A DNA stretch of 64,000 nt from Gemmatimonadota bacterium. GTDB taxonomy: Bacteria; Gemmatimonadota; Gemmatimonadetes; Gemmatimonadales; Gemmatimonadaceae. The DNA lies in NCBI GenBank assembly GCA_016194585.1, contig JACQBG010000044.1:62001-126000 (forward strand). Direction: 5' to 3'. The notes under the pieces are model-generated. The model was not told where the DNA came from and did not search any database. It saw nothing but the letters and a program-made list of their open reading frames with translations. The position numbers and the translations under genes were made by a program. The stretch's first letter is position 1. Each line of letters begins with the position of its first letter. This document shows positions 21,571 to 32,915 of this stretch, piece after piece.

Positions 21571-21975
21571 ATGTCTCACCGGAGCGTCCACCGCACCGCA
21601 TTGCCCCGTGCGCCCCGTGGTCTGGCCCGCAACCATCGTCGCGTGCTCGCCCACCAGCACAAGCGGAACGTCAAGCGCACCACTTTCCGCGATTGCGCTC
21701 GGCGTTGCGTCTACTGCGGAACCTCGCTCGGACTAGACATCGCCACGCTCGACCACGTGTATCCGCTGAGCCGCGGCGGAACGCACGACCCCGGCAACCT
21801 CGTCGCCGCCTGCCAGGGGTGCAATCAGCTCAAGGGCTCGCTGCTGCCGAACGAGTTCTTCGCCCGCTACCCGTGGGCGGGGGCGAACTTCATGCGCTAC
21901 GCGCGGGCGGTGCACCGCACGTTCAAGCGCGGGGCGCGACGGGCGGTGTCGCTGGCCTGCGCACAGGCGGCGTAA
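21571..21975 (+). CDS. HNH endonuclease domain protein
   Basis: A 134 aa HNH-family protein. A basic N-terminus (many His/Arg/Lys) leads to CVYCG, then LDHVYPLSRGGTHDPGNLVAAC and QGCN. That gives two zinc-binding CxxC pairs flanking the DH...N catalytic motif, as in McrA/HNH_5 proteins. The start is ATG 21571, five bases after a GAGGT ribosome site; the longer in-frame extension is arginine-rich junk. It stands alone, with no methylase or intron features nearby. Many bacteria encode such solitary HNH proteins of unknown role. Confidence 0.82.
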   Translation: MSHRSVHRTALPRAPRGLARNHRRVLAHQHKRNVKRTTFRDCARRCVYCGTSLGLDIATLDHVYPLSRGGTHDPGNLVAACQGCNQLKGSLLPNEFFARYPWAGANFMRYARAVHRTFKRGARRAVSLACAQAA

Positions 21976-21996
21976 GCAGGGCGACTGAACGCTCCC

Positions 21997-22893
21997 TCAC
22001 GCCGTCCGGCGCGACCGGTCGACGGGCGCCACCGCGCCGTCCGGGCGCGGTCGACGCGTGGTCTCAAGGGCCAGCATCACCCGCTTCCGCTCCGGCCCCC
22101 ACGCGTAGCCGCCCAGTTCGCCCGTCGAACGGATCACGCGATGGCATGGGATCAGCCAGCTGATCGGATTGCTCCCCACCGCGCCGCCGACGGCGCGTGA
22201 CGCCTTCGGGTCGCCGATCGCCGCCGCGATGCCACCGTACGTCGTCACATCGCCATCCGGCACTCTGAGCAGCGCGTCCCACACCTTGAGCTGGAAGTTC
22301 GTCCCCTTCACGTGCAGCGACAGCGCGGCCGTGGCGGCGCTGCCGGGGCGCGGGAATGCCTGCATCGCCGCGCGGCGCGTCGCCGCCTGATCGGCGACGA
22401 GCGTCGCCCGCGGCCAATCGTGACGCAGCCGCTCCAACGCATCGCGCCGCGACACGGGATGCACGAACGCAAGGTGGCAGATGCCACGCGCCGTCACCGC
22501 CACGAGGCACTCGCCGAACGGCGACGGGTGGAAGCCATACCGCACCTCGACCCCCTCGCCGGCGCGCTGGTATTCCCCCGGCGTCACCGCTTCGGCGTTC
22601 ACGATGAGGTCGTGCAGCCGCGACGGACCCGACAATCCGGCCTCGTAGCTCGCGTCGAGCACGCTCCGCTGCTCGCGCAGCAACCGCTTCACGACCTCCG
22701 CCGTGCGATGCTGCAGGAACCGCTTCGGGCTGATCCCGGCCCAGCGCGTGAACAGCTTCTGGAAGTGCGCCTCGCTGAGTCCCACGTGCCGCGCCACCTC
22801 GGCGAGCGCCGGCTGCGCGTCGCGCCGCGCGTCGAGATAGCGGATCGCGCGCTCGATGCGCGCGTAGTCGGTGATCATGGGGTCGGTCGTCAT
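21997..22893 (-). CDS. Ada-like AraC / O6-methylguanine-DNA methyltransferase fusion
   Basis: A 298 aa bifunctional protein. Residues about 10-105 are an AraC-type double helix-turn-helix (ARHVGLSEAHFQKLFTRWAG, SPKRFLQ). Residues 120-285 are the alkyltransferase with PCHRVI (acceptor Cys near 252) and a YGGIAAAIGDP wing segment. It lacks the N-terminal zinc-binding methylphosphotriester domain of E. coli Ada, so it is probably a repair enzyme with DNA-binding ability but no classical methyl sensor. It is monocistronic, convergent with the HNH gene 21 bases away. Confidence 0.88.
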   Translation of the reverse strand: MTTDPMITDYARIERAIRYLDARRDAQPALAEVARHVGLSEAHFQKLFTRWAGISPKRFLQHRTAEVVKRLLREQRSVLDASYEAGLSGPSRLHDLIVNAEAVTPGEYQRAGEGVEVRYGFHPSPFGECLVAVTARGICHLAFVHPVSRRDALERLRHDWPRATLVADQAATRRAAMQAFPRPGSAATAALSLHVKGTNFQLKVWDALLRVPDGDVTTYGGIAAAIGDPKASRAVGGAVGSNPISWLIPCHRVIRSTGELGGYAWGPERKRVMLALETTRRPRPDGAVAPVDRSRRTA

Positions 22894-22978
22894 GCGGGAC
22901 TCGTGGTTGGTGACGACCGAAGGCTACGGGAGGAGCGGGGCACACTCAATCCGATTCTTGCGGCGAGAGCAACGGCGG

Positions 22979-22998
22979 GTCGACGGTCGACCGTCGAC
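22979..22998. repeat. Perfect 20-base palindrome
   Basis: GTCGACGGTCGACCGTCGAC, built of three GTCGAC units, lies just after the nadE stop (minus strand) and about 85 bases before the Ada-like gene on the same strand. It could be an operator for the Ada-like gene or a read-through barrier. No T tract follows. Confidence 0.6.
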
Positions 22999-23002
22999 GG
23001 CT

Positions 23003-24832
23003 TCAGTAGTCGACCGGCCTCAGGTACGACTCCCCGATCGCCGTGCCGCTCACCATCGCCACCGTCGGCAGCTTCCGCTTCCAGTGCGTGCCGTCGAGCC
23101 GCTTGCGCACGAGTTCCACCTCGGCGGCGTCGAACCCGCGCGACGCCAACTCCGCCGACGTGTACCCGCTCAGCAGCCAATTCAGGATCTGGTCGGCGCG
23201 CCCGTAGCTGATCCCGAAGTCCCCCTCGTCGGTCTGCCCCTGCACCAGGTCGGCGCTCGCCGGCTTCTCGACGATCGCCTGTGCAACGCCCAGGTGCCGG
23301 GCGAGCGCCCACACCTGCGTCTTGAAGAGGTCGCCGATCGCGTTCACCGGCGGGGAGTCGTCGGCGTGCCAGGTGAAATAGCCGAGGAGCCGCTCGCTCT
23401 TGTTGCCCGTCCCGAGCGGCAGCGCGGCGTGCTTGGCGGAGAGGTCGAAGAGGACGATCATCCGCATCCTCGCCATCACGTTGCCGCGCCGCGCCGCGTC
23501 GGCGTCGGGCTCGTGCGCGAGATAGCCGTCGACGGCCCCGCTGATGTCGACCGTGCGCGACGCGATCCCCAGCTGATCGATGACGAGCTGCGCGTGGGCG
23601 AGCGAGTCCGGGCTCGAGGTGCGATACGGCATCCGCACCGCGATCACGTTCGCGGGCCCGAGGGCACGTGCCGCGAGCGCGGCCACGACGGCCGAGTCCA
23701 CCCCGCCGGAGAGGCCGACGACCGCCTTGGTGAAGCCGCGCCGCGCGAACTCGTCGCGCAGGAAGGCGACGAGCCACGACTCGACCAGCGCCGCGTCGAT
23801 CTCGAGTGGCGGTGGCGTGCCGCGCGACCGGTCGCCGCCCTGGACGAGGGGCAGCGCCTCCGGCGCCGCGGCCGGCCGAGGCGCCGCACCGCTCGCCGGT
23901 CGCACGGCGGGCACCGGCGTCACCGGCGCCGCCGGCGCGCGTCGCGCCCCGGCGCGCTCCAACTCGGCCTGGAGGCCGGGAAGCTGCGCCTGCACGTCGG
24001 AGAGCAGCGGCGACTCGGCGCGCGTGCGCGTGATGTCGTCCAGGTCCACCGACGCCGTGAGCAGCGCCTCGTCCCAGAGGGGAGCGCGGCTCCGCGTATC
24101 CCCCTTGGGTCCCATGACGCAGCTGGAGCCCTGGAACATCTTCCCGCCTTCGCTCCCCACCAGGTTCGCCAGCGTCACGAACACGCCGTGCTCCTCGGCG
24201 ATGTCGCGGATCAGGCGGTCCCAGCGCGCGACGGTGCCCGGCATCGACACGCCGTCGACCGGCTCGTTGGTGCCGCGCGCCGGCGCCGCCGACGACACGA
24301 ACACCACCTGCGCGCCATCGAGCGCCGCGATGAGCCCGGTGAGCGAGTGCCAGGCATCCTCGCACACCAGCATCGCCGCGCGCCCCCACGGAGTGTCGAA
24401 CGCCTGCACGCCATAGCCCCGCTCGACGAACCGCTCCTCGTCGAACATTCCGTATGTCGGGAGGAAGTTCTTGCGGTGCACGTGCACGATCTGCGGCGCG
24501 TCGCCGAGGCGCACGTACATCGCCGCGTTGTGGAGGTTCCCGCCGTGGCGCTCGTAAAAGCCGATGATCACGTCGATCTGCGCTCCGCCACCCGAGGCCG
24601 CCAGGTACGCGTCGTTGAGCCGCCGTGCGACATCGTCGGCGGTGAGCGCCACCTCGCGCACCGCCCCCTCCACGAAGTAGCCGGAGAGCACCGTCTCGGC
24701 GAACTGCACCACGTGCGGACGCGGATCGAGCGCGGCGGCCTGGGCCACCACTTCGCCCACGCGCCGGAAGTTGCCGGCCACGTCGCCCTTTCGGGGACGG
24801 AACTGGGCGATGGCGAGGTGCAAGAGCGACAT
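23003..24832 (-). CDS. nadE: Glutamine-dependent NAD+ synthetase
   Basis: Makes NAD+ from deamido-NAD using ammonia released from glutamine (609 aa). The N-terminal nitrilase-fold glutaminase has the Glu of QFAET (about 46), Lys of HRKNFLP (about 121) and Cys of VCEDAWH (about 156). An Ala/Pro-rich linker of about 60 residues (about 295-355) precedes the synthetase with the PP-loop SGGVDSA near 375 and the KSERLLGYFTWHADDS segment. The long linker is unusual for the family. The minus-strand GCGACCTTTAA lies almost on the start codon, suggesting a very short or absent leader. Confidence 0.94.
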   Translation of the reverse strand: MSLLHLAIAQFRPRKGDVAGNFRRVGEVVAQAAALDPRPHVVQFAETVLSGYFVEGAVREVALTADDVARRLNDAYLAASGGGAQIDVIIGFYERHGGNLHNAAMYVRLGDAPQIVHVHRKNFLPTYGMFDEERFVERGYGVQAFDTPWGRAAMLVCEDAWHSLTGLIAALDGAQVVFVSSAAPARGTNEPVDGVSMPGTVARWDRLIRDIAEEHGVFVTLANLVGSEGGKMFQGSSCVMGPKGDTRSRAPLWDEALLTASVDLDDITRTRAESPLLSDVQAQLPGLQAELERAGARRAPAAPVTPVPAVRPASGAAPRPAAAPEALPLVQGGDRSRGTPPPLEIDAALVESWLVAFLRDEFARRGFTKAVVGLSGGVDSAVVAALAARALGPANVIAVRMPYRTSSPDSLAHAQLVIDQLGIASRTVDISGAVDGYLAHEPDADAARRGNVMARMRMIVLFDLSAKHAALPLGTGNKSERLLGYFTWHADDSPPVNAIGDLFKTQVWALARHLGVAQAIVEKPASADLVQGQTDEGDFGISYGRADQILNWLLSGYTSAELASRGFDAAEVELVRKRLDGTHWKRKLPTVAMVSGTAIGESYLRPVDY

Positions 24833-24880
24833 CCGTTAAAGGTCGCACCCGCGGGGTGTGCCGGGCAACGCCGTCCGGGG

Positions 24881-24886
24881 TACAAT
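24881..24886 (+). promoter_or_regulatory. Putative -10 element of the PBP gene
   Basis: TACAAT ends 9 bases before the ATG at 24896 in a GC-rich surrounding, so the transcript would start a few bases before or at the ATG (near leaderless). No clear -35 is seen. Confidence 0.4.
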
Positions 24887-24895
24887 TCGGGACCG

Positions 24896-26947
24896 ATGCC
24901 CCGCCGCTCCCCTCGAATCCGCGCGCTCCTCCTCGCGGCCGCCCTCGCCGTCACCCCGCCGGCCGCCGCCGCACAGCGACCCGCCGCCGCGCCACCGCAT
25001 CCGACCGGCGAGGCCTGGCAGATCATCACCCCGCCGCAGTCGTCGCTCGTCTACGCCCGCGACGGATCGCTGATCGGCGAGATCGGGAAGCAATGGCGCA
25101 CGAGCGTGCCGGTCAGGACGCTGCCGAGGTACCTCCCGCAGGCCTTCATCGCCGTGGAGGACAAGCGCTTCTACCAGCACAACGGCGTCGACGTCGTCGG
25201 CATCGCCGGCGCGATCAAGGACAACCTGCTCGGGGCGTCGCGGGGCGCGAGCACCATCACGCAGCTGCTCGTCGGCAACATGCACCCCGACCTCATCGAC
25301 CGTCGCGAGCGGGGGCTCGCCGGCGTGCCCCGCAAGCTCCGCGAACAGGCGGCCGCGCGAGAGATGGAGCGCCACTACAACAAGGAACAGATCCTCGAGG
25401 CGTTCCTCAACCAGGTCGACTTCGGGCACGGCTGGTACGGCGTCGAAGCGGCGGCCCGCCACTATTTCGGAAAGACGGCCGCCCGACTCTCGATCGCCGA
25501 GGCGGCTTCGCTCGCGGCACTCCCCAAGGGACCGGCGATCTACGATCCGGCGAAGTACCCGGCCCGAAACAAGAACCGGCGCGACGCCATCCTCGAGCTG
25601 ATGGTGGAACAGAAGTACATCACCCGCGCCGAGGCGGACGCGGCGAAGGCCCAGCCGATCGTCACCGCGCCCGGGAGCGGGATGTCGGCGCCGTCGCCGT
25701 ACTTCCTCGACGTCGTGCGCGCGCAGGCCGAGCGTGCCGGCGTCCCCGTGTCACTGGGCGGCTTCCGGATCTACACCACGCTCGACCCCGCGCTGCAGCG
25801 CGCCGCCGTGCAGTCGCTCGCCGAGGGGACCGCCGCCGTCGAGGCTCGTCCCGGCTACGGCAATCCGACGTACGCCCGTCACCCGAAAGGGAGTACCGAC
25901 TACCTCCAGGGTGCCGTCGTGGCCATCGACCCGAGCACGGGCGACGTCCGCGCGCTCGTCGGCGGGCGCAATTACCAGGAATCGCCCTTCGACCGCGCCG
26001 TGAACGCGTCGCGGCAGCCGGGCTCGAGCTTCAAGCCGTTCGTGTACGCGCGCGCCATCCTCGACTCGATCCCCGCGAATGCGATCGTCCCCGACACCTC
26101 GCTCGAGATCCGGCAGGCCGACGGCACGCTCTACCGGCCGCGCAACGACGACGGAGAATTCCTCGGCGACATCACGCTGCGGCAGGCGCTGACGCGCTCG
26201 CGCAACCCGGTCGCCGTGCAGCTCTGGTTGCGCGAGGGCGCCGATTCGGTCATCGCGCTCGCCCAGCGCTTCGGCATCACGTCGCCCATCCGTCCGTATC
26301 CGTCGAGCGCGATCGGCGCGTCGGAAGTGCATCCCATCGAATTCGTGGCGGCCTACACCGCGTTCGCGAACCTCGGCACACCGGTCGAACCGCGTTTCGT
26401 GTATCGCATCGAGGATCGCGCCGGACGCACGGTGTGGGGGCAGGAGATCCGCACCCGGCCGCCGGCGGTCGATCCGGCGACCGCGTTCATCGTACGGGAC
26501 ATGATGCGCGACGTCGTCGAACGCGGCACCGCCACCGCCGTGCGCCGCTATCTCCCGCGCGACGTGCCCGTGGCCGGCAAGACGGGCACGACCAACGACA
26601 ACACCGACGTCTGGTTCGTCGGCATCACCCCCGACATCGTCGCCGGCGTCTGGTTGGGGCTCGACCGCCCGCGCCCCATCGCCGAACACGGCATCGCCGG
26701 CGGCACGCTCGCCGCGCCCATATTCGGCCAGATGCTCGCCCGGGCGGGGTATACCCATCCGTCCGCCACCTGGTCGCCGCCGCCCGATCTGGTAACCGCC
26801 GAACTCGATCGCGACACGGGACGCCTCGCCGACGCCACCACTCCTGTCGAACGACGCTATTCGGAGTACTTTCTCCCAGGTACCGAACCCGCCGCCCTCC
26901 GCGTGGATGCGCGCCGGCTGTTCCGGCTCGGCCCGATCCCGTTCTAA
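24896..26947 (+). CDS. Class A penicillin-binding protein
   Basis: Bifunctional peptidoglycan glycosyltransferase/transpeptidase of the PBP1A type, 683 aa, acting outside the membrane. It has an N-terminal hydrophobic signal, a GT51 domain with catalytic Glu in VEDKRFYQH near 83 and STITQLLVGN, then a transpeptidase with the SSFK nucleophile motif near 376, SRN near 434 and KTGTT near 561. The N-terminus looks cleavable (PPAAAAQ), unlike the usual uncleaved anchor, so membrane attachment needs testing. It is divergent from nadE and six bases upstream of the CHASE3 gene. Confidence 0.9.
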   Translation: MPRRSPRIRALLLAAALAVTPPAAAAQRPAAAPPHPTGEAWQIITPPQSSLVYARDGSLIGEIGKQWRTSVPVRTLPRYLPQAFIAVEDKRFYQHNGVDVVGIAGAIKDNLLGASRGASTITQLLVGNMHPDLIDRRERGLAGVPRKLREQAAAREMERHYNKEQILEAFLNQVDFGHGWYGVEAAARHYFGKTAARLSIAEAASLAALPKGPAIYDPAKYPARNKNRRDAILELMVEQKYITRAEADAAKAQPIVTAPGSGMSAPSPYFLDVVRAQAERAGVPVSLGGFRIYTTLDPALQRAAVQSLAEGTAAVEARPGYGNPTYARHPKGSTDYLQGAVVAIDPSTGDVRALVGGRNYQESPFDRAVNASRQPGSSFKPFVYARAILDSIPANAIVPDTSLEIRQADGTLYRPRNDDGEFLGDITLRQALTRSRNPVAVQLWLREGADSVIALAQRFGITSPIRPYPSSAIGASEVHPIEFVAAYTAFANLGTPVEPRFVYRIEDRAGRTVWGQEIRTRPPAVDPATAFIVRDMMRDVVERGTATAVRRYLPRDVPVAGKTGTTNDNTDVWFVGITPDIVAGVWLGLDRPRPIAEHGIAGGTLAAPIFGQMLARAGYTHPSATWSPPPDLVTAELDRDTGRLADATTPVERRYSEYFLPGTEPAALRVDARRLFRLGPIPF

Positions 26948-26953
26948 CCACCG

Positions 26954-28168
26954 GTGCCCGCGATGTCGTTCTCTCCCGTCCAGAAGCTCAGCGTCGGCAC
27001 CGGCATCGCGCTCGCGGTGCTCGCGATCGTGGGACTGACCACCTTCCTCGGCATCCGCCAGATGATCGGGAGCGAGCAGGCCGTCGCCAACACGAACGCC
27101 GCGATCGCGAAGCTCGATCGGGTCGTCACGCGCACGCTCGACGCCGAGAATGCGCAGCGTGGGTACATCTCCACGGGGGCGGAATCGTTCCTCGAGGGGC
27201 TCGACGAGGCGCAGAACGACGTGGAATACGCGCTCGACTCGCTGCGCACCCTCACCGAGGATGACCCGGAGCAGCGCCGGAACCTCGACCAGTTGGGGCC
27301 CCTCATCTCCGTGCGCTTCCGCGACGTGCGCGCCGCCGTCGCGACGCGCCGGCGGGCGGGGCGTGACGCCGCCGAGAAGTTGCTCAGCAGCGAGACCGCC
27401 GTGCGATCGCGCGGCGGCGCCGGCCCCATCGCCAGCCGCATGCGCGACGAGGAGATGCGCGTGCTCGGCGACCGCATGCGCACGATGACGACGACAGGAC
27501 GCAGCGCGCGTCGCCTCATCCTCATCGGCACGCTCTTCTCGCTCGTGCTCGCGCTCATCGCCGTGCAACCGGCGCGACCGAGCGTCGCCCGCCGCCTCAC
27601 CGAGCGCATGTCGCGCGCCCTCCTGCTGTCGCCCGAGCTGCAGATCACGCAGGCGGAATCGGCCCGGCACGCCGGCGACCGGTTGCGGCGCCTCGAACAG
27701 ATCGTGCATGCCCTCCAAGTGCCGCTCTCCGCCGAGGAGGTCGCGCAGCTGCTCCTGCAGAAGGGGGCGCCGCCGCTCGTCGCCAGCCTCGGCGTCGTCG
27801 TCCAGCGCCGCGGCGACGGCTATCTCGTGCTCCGCTCGCTGGGCGACGCCGTCCCCGGGCTGCGCGACGGGGCGATGCTCGCCGCCGACCTCGTCGCGCC
27901 GATCGCCCAGGCGGAACAGGCCGCCGAACCCGTAGTAATTGAGTCAGCCACCGAGCGCGCGAAGCTGTTCCCGTCGCTCGGGAGTTTCTCCGGTACCGGC
28001 ACGAGCGACGGCGCGTTCGTCGCGGCGCCGCTCACGGCCAGCGATGGCGTGCACGGCGTTCTCCTTCTCGCGTTCGCGGCCCAGCGGACGTTCGGTGACG
28101 ATGAGCGGGCGTATCTCGCCACGCTCGGCCGCCTCGGCGGCCTGGCGTTGGCCCGTGTCGGATCTTGA
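26954..28168 (+). CDS. CHASE3-GAF membrane sensor without output domain
   Basis: A 404 aa protein: transmembrane helix (residues about 12-34), CHASE3-like extracytoplasmic helical domain (about 38-180, with TLDAENAQRGYISTGAESF typical of CHASE3), a second transmembrane helix (about 188-205), a helical linker, then a GAF-like domain to the end. No histidine kinase, GGDEF or receiver follows, although such sensors usually end in a kinase. GTG 26954 starts six bases after the PBP stop; ATG three codons later is equally possible. It may signal through a partner. The next gene is unrelated, so the truncation looks natural. Confidence 0.68.
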   Translation: MPAMSFSPVQKLSVGTGIALAVLAIVGLTTFLGIRQMIGSEQAVANTNAAIAKLDRVVTRTLDAENAQRGYISTGAESFLEGLDEAQNDVEYALDSLRTLTEDDPEQRRNLDQLGPLISVRFRDVRAAVATRRRAGRDAAEKLLSSETAVRSRGGAGPIASRMRDEEMRVLGDRMRTMTTTGRSARRLILIGTLFSLVLALIAVQPARPSVARRLTERMSRALLLSPELQITQAESARHAGDRLRRLEQIVHALQVPLSAEEVAQLLLQKGAPPLVASLGVVVQRRGDGYLVLRSLGDAVPGLRDGAMLAADLVAPIAQAEQAAEPVVIESATERAKLFPSLGSFSGTGTSDGAFVAAPLTASDGVHGVLLLAFAAQRTFGDDERAYLATLGRLGGLALARVGS

Positions 28169-28214
28169 AGGGTCGTCGTTGCCGCGTCGCATCCCCACAC
28201 CGTCGGAGTCGATG

Positions 28215-29750
28215 ATGATGTCAGTCGCTCGCCGTTCCGCTCTCGTGTTGTCGGTCCTCGTCGCCGCGTGCAGCAAGGACTCGACGGCACCGGTGAAACC
28301 GGTCAGCGTCGAGAACGCCGTGAGCACCGTCCCCTCGGCCACCGTCGGCACGGCACTCACCACCGCGCCGACGTTCGTCGTGAAGGACGCGAACGGCAAC
28401 GCGATGGCGAACGTGGGCGTGACGATCGTCGTCTCGGGCGGAGGCGGGTCGCTCGTCGGCGCGCCGGTGAAGACGTCGGCGAGCGCGACATCCGTCGGTA
28501 CGTGGACGTTGGGCACGACGGCGGGGCCGAACACGCTCACCGTCACCGTGAGCGGGCTGCCGCCGCTGACGATCACCGCGAACGGCACGGCGGGACCGCC
28601 GAGCAAGATCGTGGTGGTGAGCGGCGGGAGCCAATCGGCCGCGGCCCTCGCGAGTCTCGCCGCCCCCGTCGTCGTGAAGGTCACCGACCAGTACTCCAAC
28701 GGCGTCGCCGGCCAGCCGGTGTCGTTCACCGTGACCGCCGGCGGCGGCTCGCTCAGCGGGAGCGCGACCGCGACGACCGATGCATCCGGCAGCGCGACGG
28801 CGCCCACGTGGACGATGGGGCGCACCAACGTGCCGCAGACGCTCACGGCGACGTCGGGGGCGGCGTCGACGAACGTCCCGGCGACGATCGCGACGGCGTA
28901 CACGATCGACGTGCGCTTCTACGGCGGCACCCCCGACCCGAACATCCAGGCGGCGTTCCAGACCGCGGTCGCCCGCATCACGGCGATGTCGACGGGGCAG
29001 CTCTCGTCGGTGAACCTCGCGAACTCACCGTTCAACGTCGACACGCAGTGCCAGACCACCGGAGTCGGAAGCCTCACCGAGACGATCAGCGGACTCGTCA
29101 TCTACGCGACCGTCGGCACGCTCGGGAACAACATCCTCGGTCAGGCGGGGCCCTGCGGCATCCGCAGTACGACGCGACTGACGATCGTCGGCGTCATGAA
29201 GTTCAGCACCACCTACATGCAGACGATGATCGCCAATGGCATCCTCAACGACGTCGTCACGCACGAGATGCTCCACGTGCTGGGCTTCGGATCGCTCTGG
29301 GACCAGGCGGCGATCAACCTCATCGTCAACGCGGGCACCGACAGCACGGGCTTCACGGGGGCGAAGGCGATCGCTGCGTGTCTGGCGCTGCCCGGCGGCT
29401 CGGCGGCCAAGTGCTCTCCGAGGATCCCGCTGGAACATGGCCGGGGCGCGGGAAGCGACGACTCGCACTGGCGCGAGTCGATGTTCTTCAACGAGTTGAT
29501 GACGCCAGTCATCAACACCCCGCCGAACCCGCTCAGCGCAATGACGATCGCCTCGGTCGGCGACATGGGCTATACCGTGAACCTCAACGTCGCCGATGCG
29601 TACTCGATCCCATCGGCGGCGATCGCGAGCCTGCAGGCCCTGCGCGCCGCGCAGGGGATGGGGCTCCCCGCCGACTGGAACGACGAGATCGTGCGTCCCA
29701 CGTGGTCGATCGACCACGCTGGCCGCGCCACGCGCATCGTGAGGTACTGA
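28215..29750 (+). CDS. Leishmanolysin-like (M8-type) metalloprotease lipoprotein
   Basis: A 511 aa predicted lipoprotein (lipobox VLVAAC about 17 residues in). Two bacterial Ig-like (Big1-type) domains (residues about 30-230) precede a metalloprotease domain with HEMLHVLGFG near 351 (HExxHxxGF zinc site), a third His in DSHWRE near 418 and NELMTP (Met-turn) near 428, the layout of peptidase family M8. Three ATG codons follow one another at 28212-28220; the middle one is chosen because GGAG lies six bases upstream. The stop overlaps the start of a small lipoprotein gene, so both are coupled. Confidence 0.8.
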   Translation: MMSVARRSALVLSVLVAACSKDSTAPVKPVSVENAVSTVPSATVGTALTTAPTFVVKDANGNAMANVGVTIVVSGGGGSLVGAPVKTSASATSVGTWTLGTTAGPNTLTVTVSGLPPLTITANGTAGPPSKIVVVSGGSQSAAALASLAAPVVVKVTDQYSNGVAGQPVSFTVTAGGGSLSGSATATTDASGSATAPTWTMGRTNVPQTLTATSGAASTNVPATIATAYTIDVRFYGGTPDPNIQAAFQTAVARITAMSTGQLSSVNLANSPFNVDTQCQTTGVGSLTETISGLVIYATVGTLGNNILGQAGPCGIRSTTRLTIVGVMKFSTTYMQTMIANGILNDVVTHEMLHVLGFGSLWDQAAINLIVNAGTDSTGFTGAKAIAACLALPGGSAAKCSPRIPLEHGRGAGSDDSHWRESMFFNELMTPVINTPPNPLSAMTIASVGDMGYTVNLNVADAYSIPSAAIASLQALRAAQGMGLPADWNDEIVRPTWSIDHAGRATRIVRY

Positions 29751-30064
29751 TGCGCGCCTCGCGCGTGTGCGCCGCGCTGGCGCTGCTCGCCGCCGCTTGT
29801 GGCGGCGAGCAGAAGCCGGCCGACCAGTCGGCGCCGGCTGCCTCGACGCCGGCACCGGCGGGGGCCCCCGAAGCGGCGCGTCCCGCCGACTCGGCCAGCA
29901 GCGCGCGCGCGCCCGGCGTGCCCGCGACGCCGAGCGTGAAGGCGGCGGCGGACATGAAGAACGCTGCCGCGCCCGGGGAGCTGCGCGACAGCGTCATCAA
30001 GCCATCCGTCGTGATCGACGAGAAGACGGGGGCCGCGACCCCCATCAGGAAGAAGCCCTGCTAG
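29750..30064 (+). CDS. Small Ala/Pro-rich lipoprotein
   Basis: A 104 aa protein with a lipobox (LLAAACGG) and then a disordered Ala/Pro/Ser-rich chain ending in basic residues and a terminal Cys (KKPC). No domain is recognisable. Its ATG overlaps the protease stop codon (TGATG), so translation is probably coupled and it may be a partner or chaperone of the protease; this is inference from position only. It ends one base before the convergent lon stop. Confidence 0.6.
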   Translation: MRASRVCAALALLAAACGGEQKPADQSAPAASTPAPAGAPEAARPADSASSARAPGVPATPSVKAAADMKNAAAPGELRDSVIKPSVVIDEKTGAATPIRKKPC

Positions 30065-30065
30065 A

Positions 30066-32615
<2,550 letters not shown>

Positions 32616-32717
32616 GCCTGCCTTCTCTCCTGCCCGCCGTCGCCGGCAAAGGGGGTCTGCTGACTGGTACCTCCAGACCCGTTCACCGATCCATACACGG
32701 CAAGGGACGTTCCCCCT

Positions 32718-32746
32718 GTTTTACGACATCCTGGCGTGTTGTGCAA
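32718..32746 (-). promoter_or_regulatory. Putative sigma70-type promoter of lon
   Basis: Reading the minus strand, TTGCAC (32746-32741), a 17-base spacer and TAAAAC (32723-32718) lie about 100 bases before the lon ATG in a locally AT-richer segment. This is good spacing for a housekeeping promoter. I see no heat-shock-type CIRCE repeat. Confidence 0.5.
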
Positions 32747-32915
32747 CTTTTCACTGCCTCGGTGACGTAGGGACTGACAGTTCGGGAAACCGGTCCGGAC
32801 CGCACCTCGATCCGGGGGCAACCTTCCGGGCCCCCGGACGGTCCCATCCCGGGGAGCGCGGTGGTTCCGGTCTCCCGGTGTTTGGGCCAGATTCCTCGTC
32901 TTGTCAGTTCGCTGT

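Noticed and set aside
21571..21975. HNH gene as part of a restriction system or mobile intron
   Set aside because: No methylase, intron core, transposase or direct repeats flank it.
22871..24895. In-frame N-terminal extension of the penicillin-binding protein
   Set aside because: It lies opposite nadE and the Ada-like gene, is Arg/His-rich, and the true signal peptide begins at ATG 24896.
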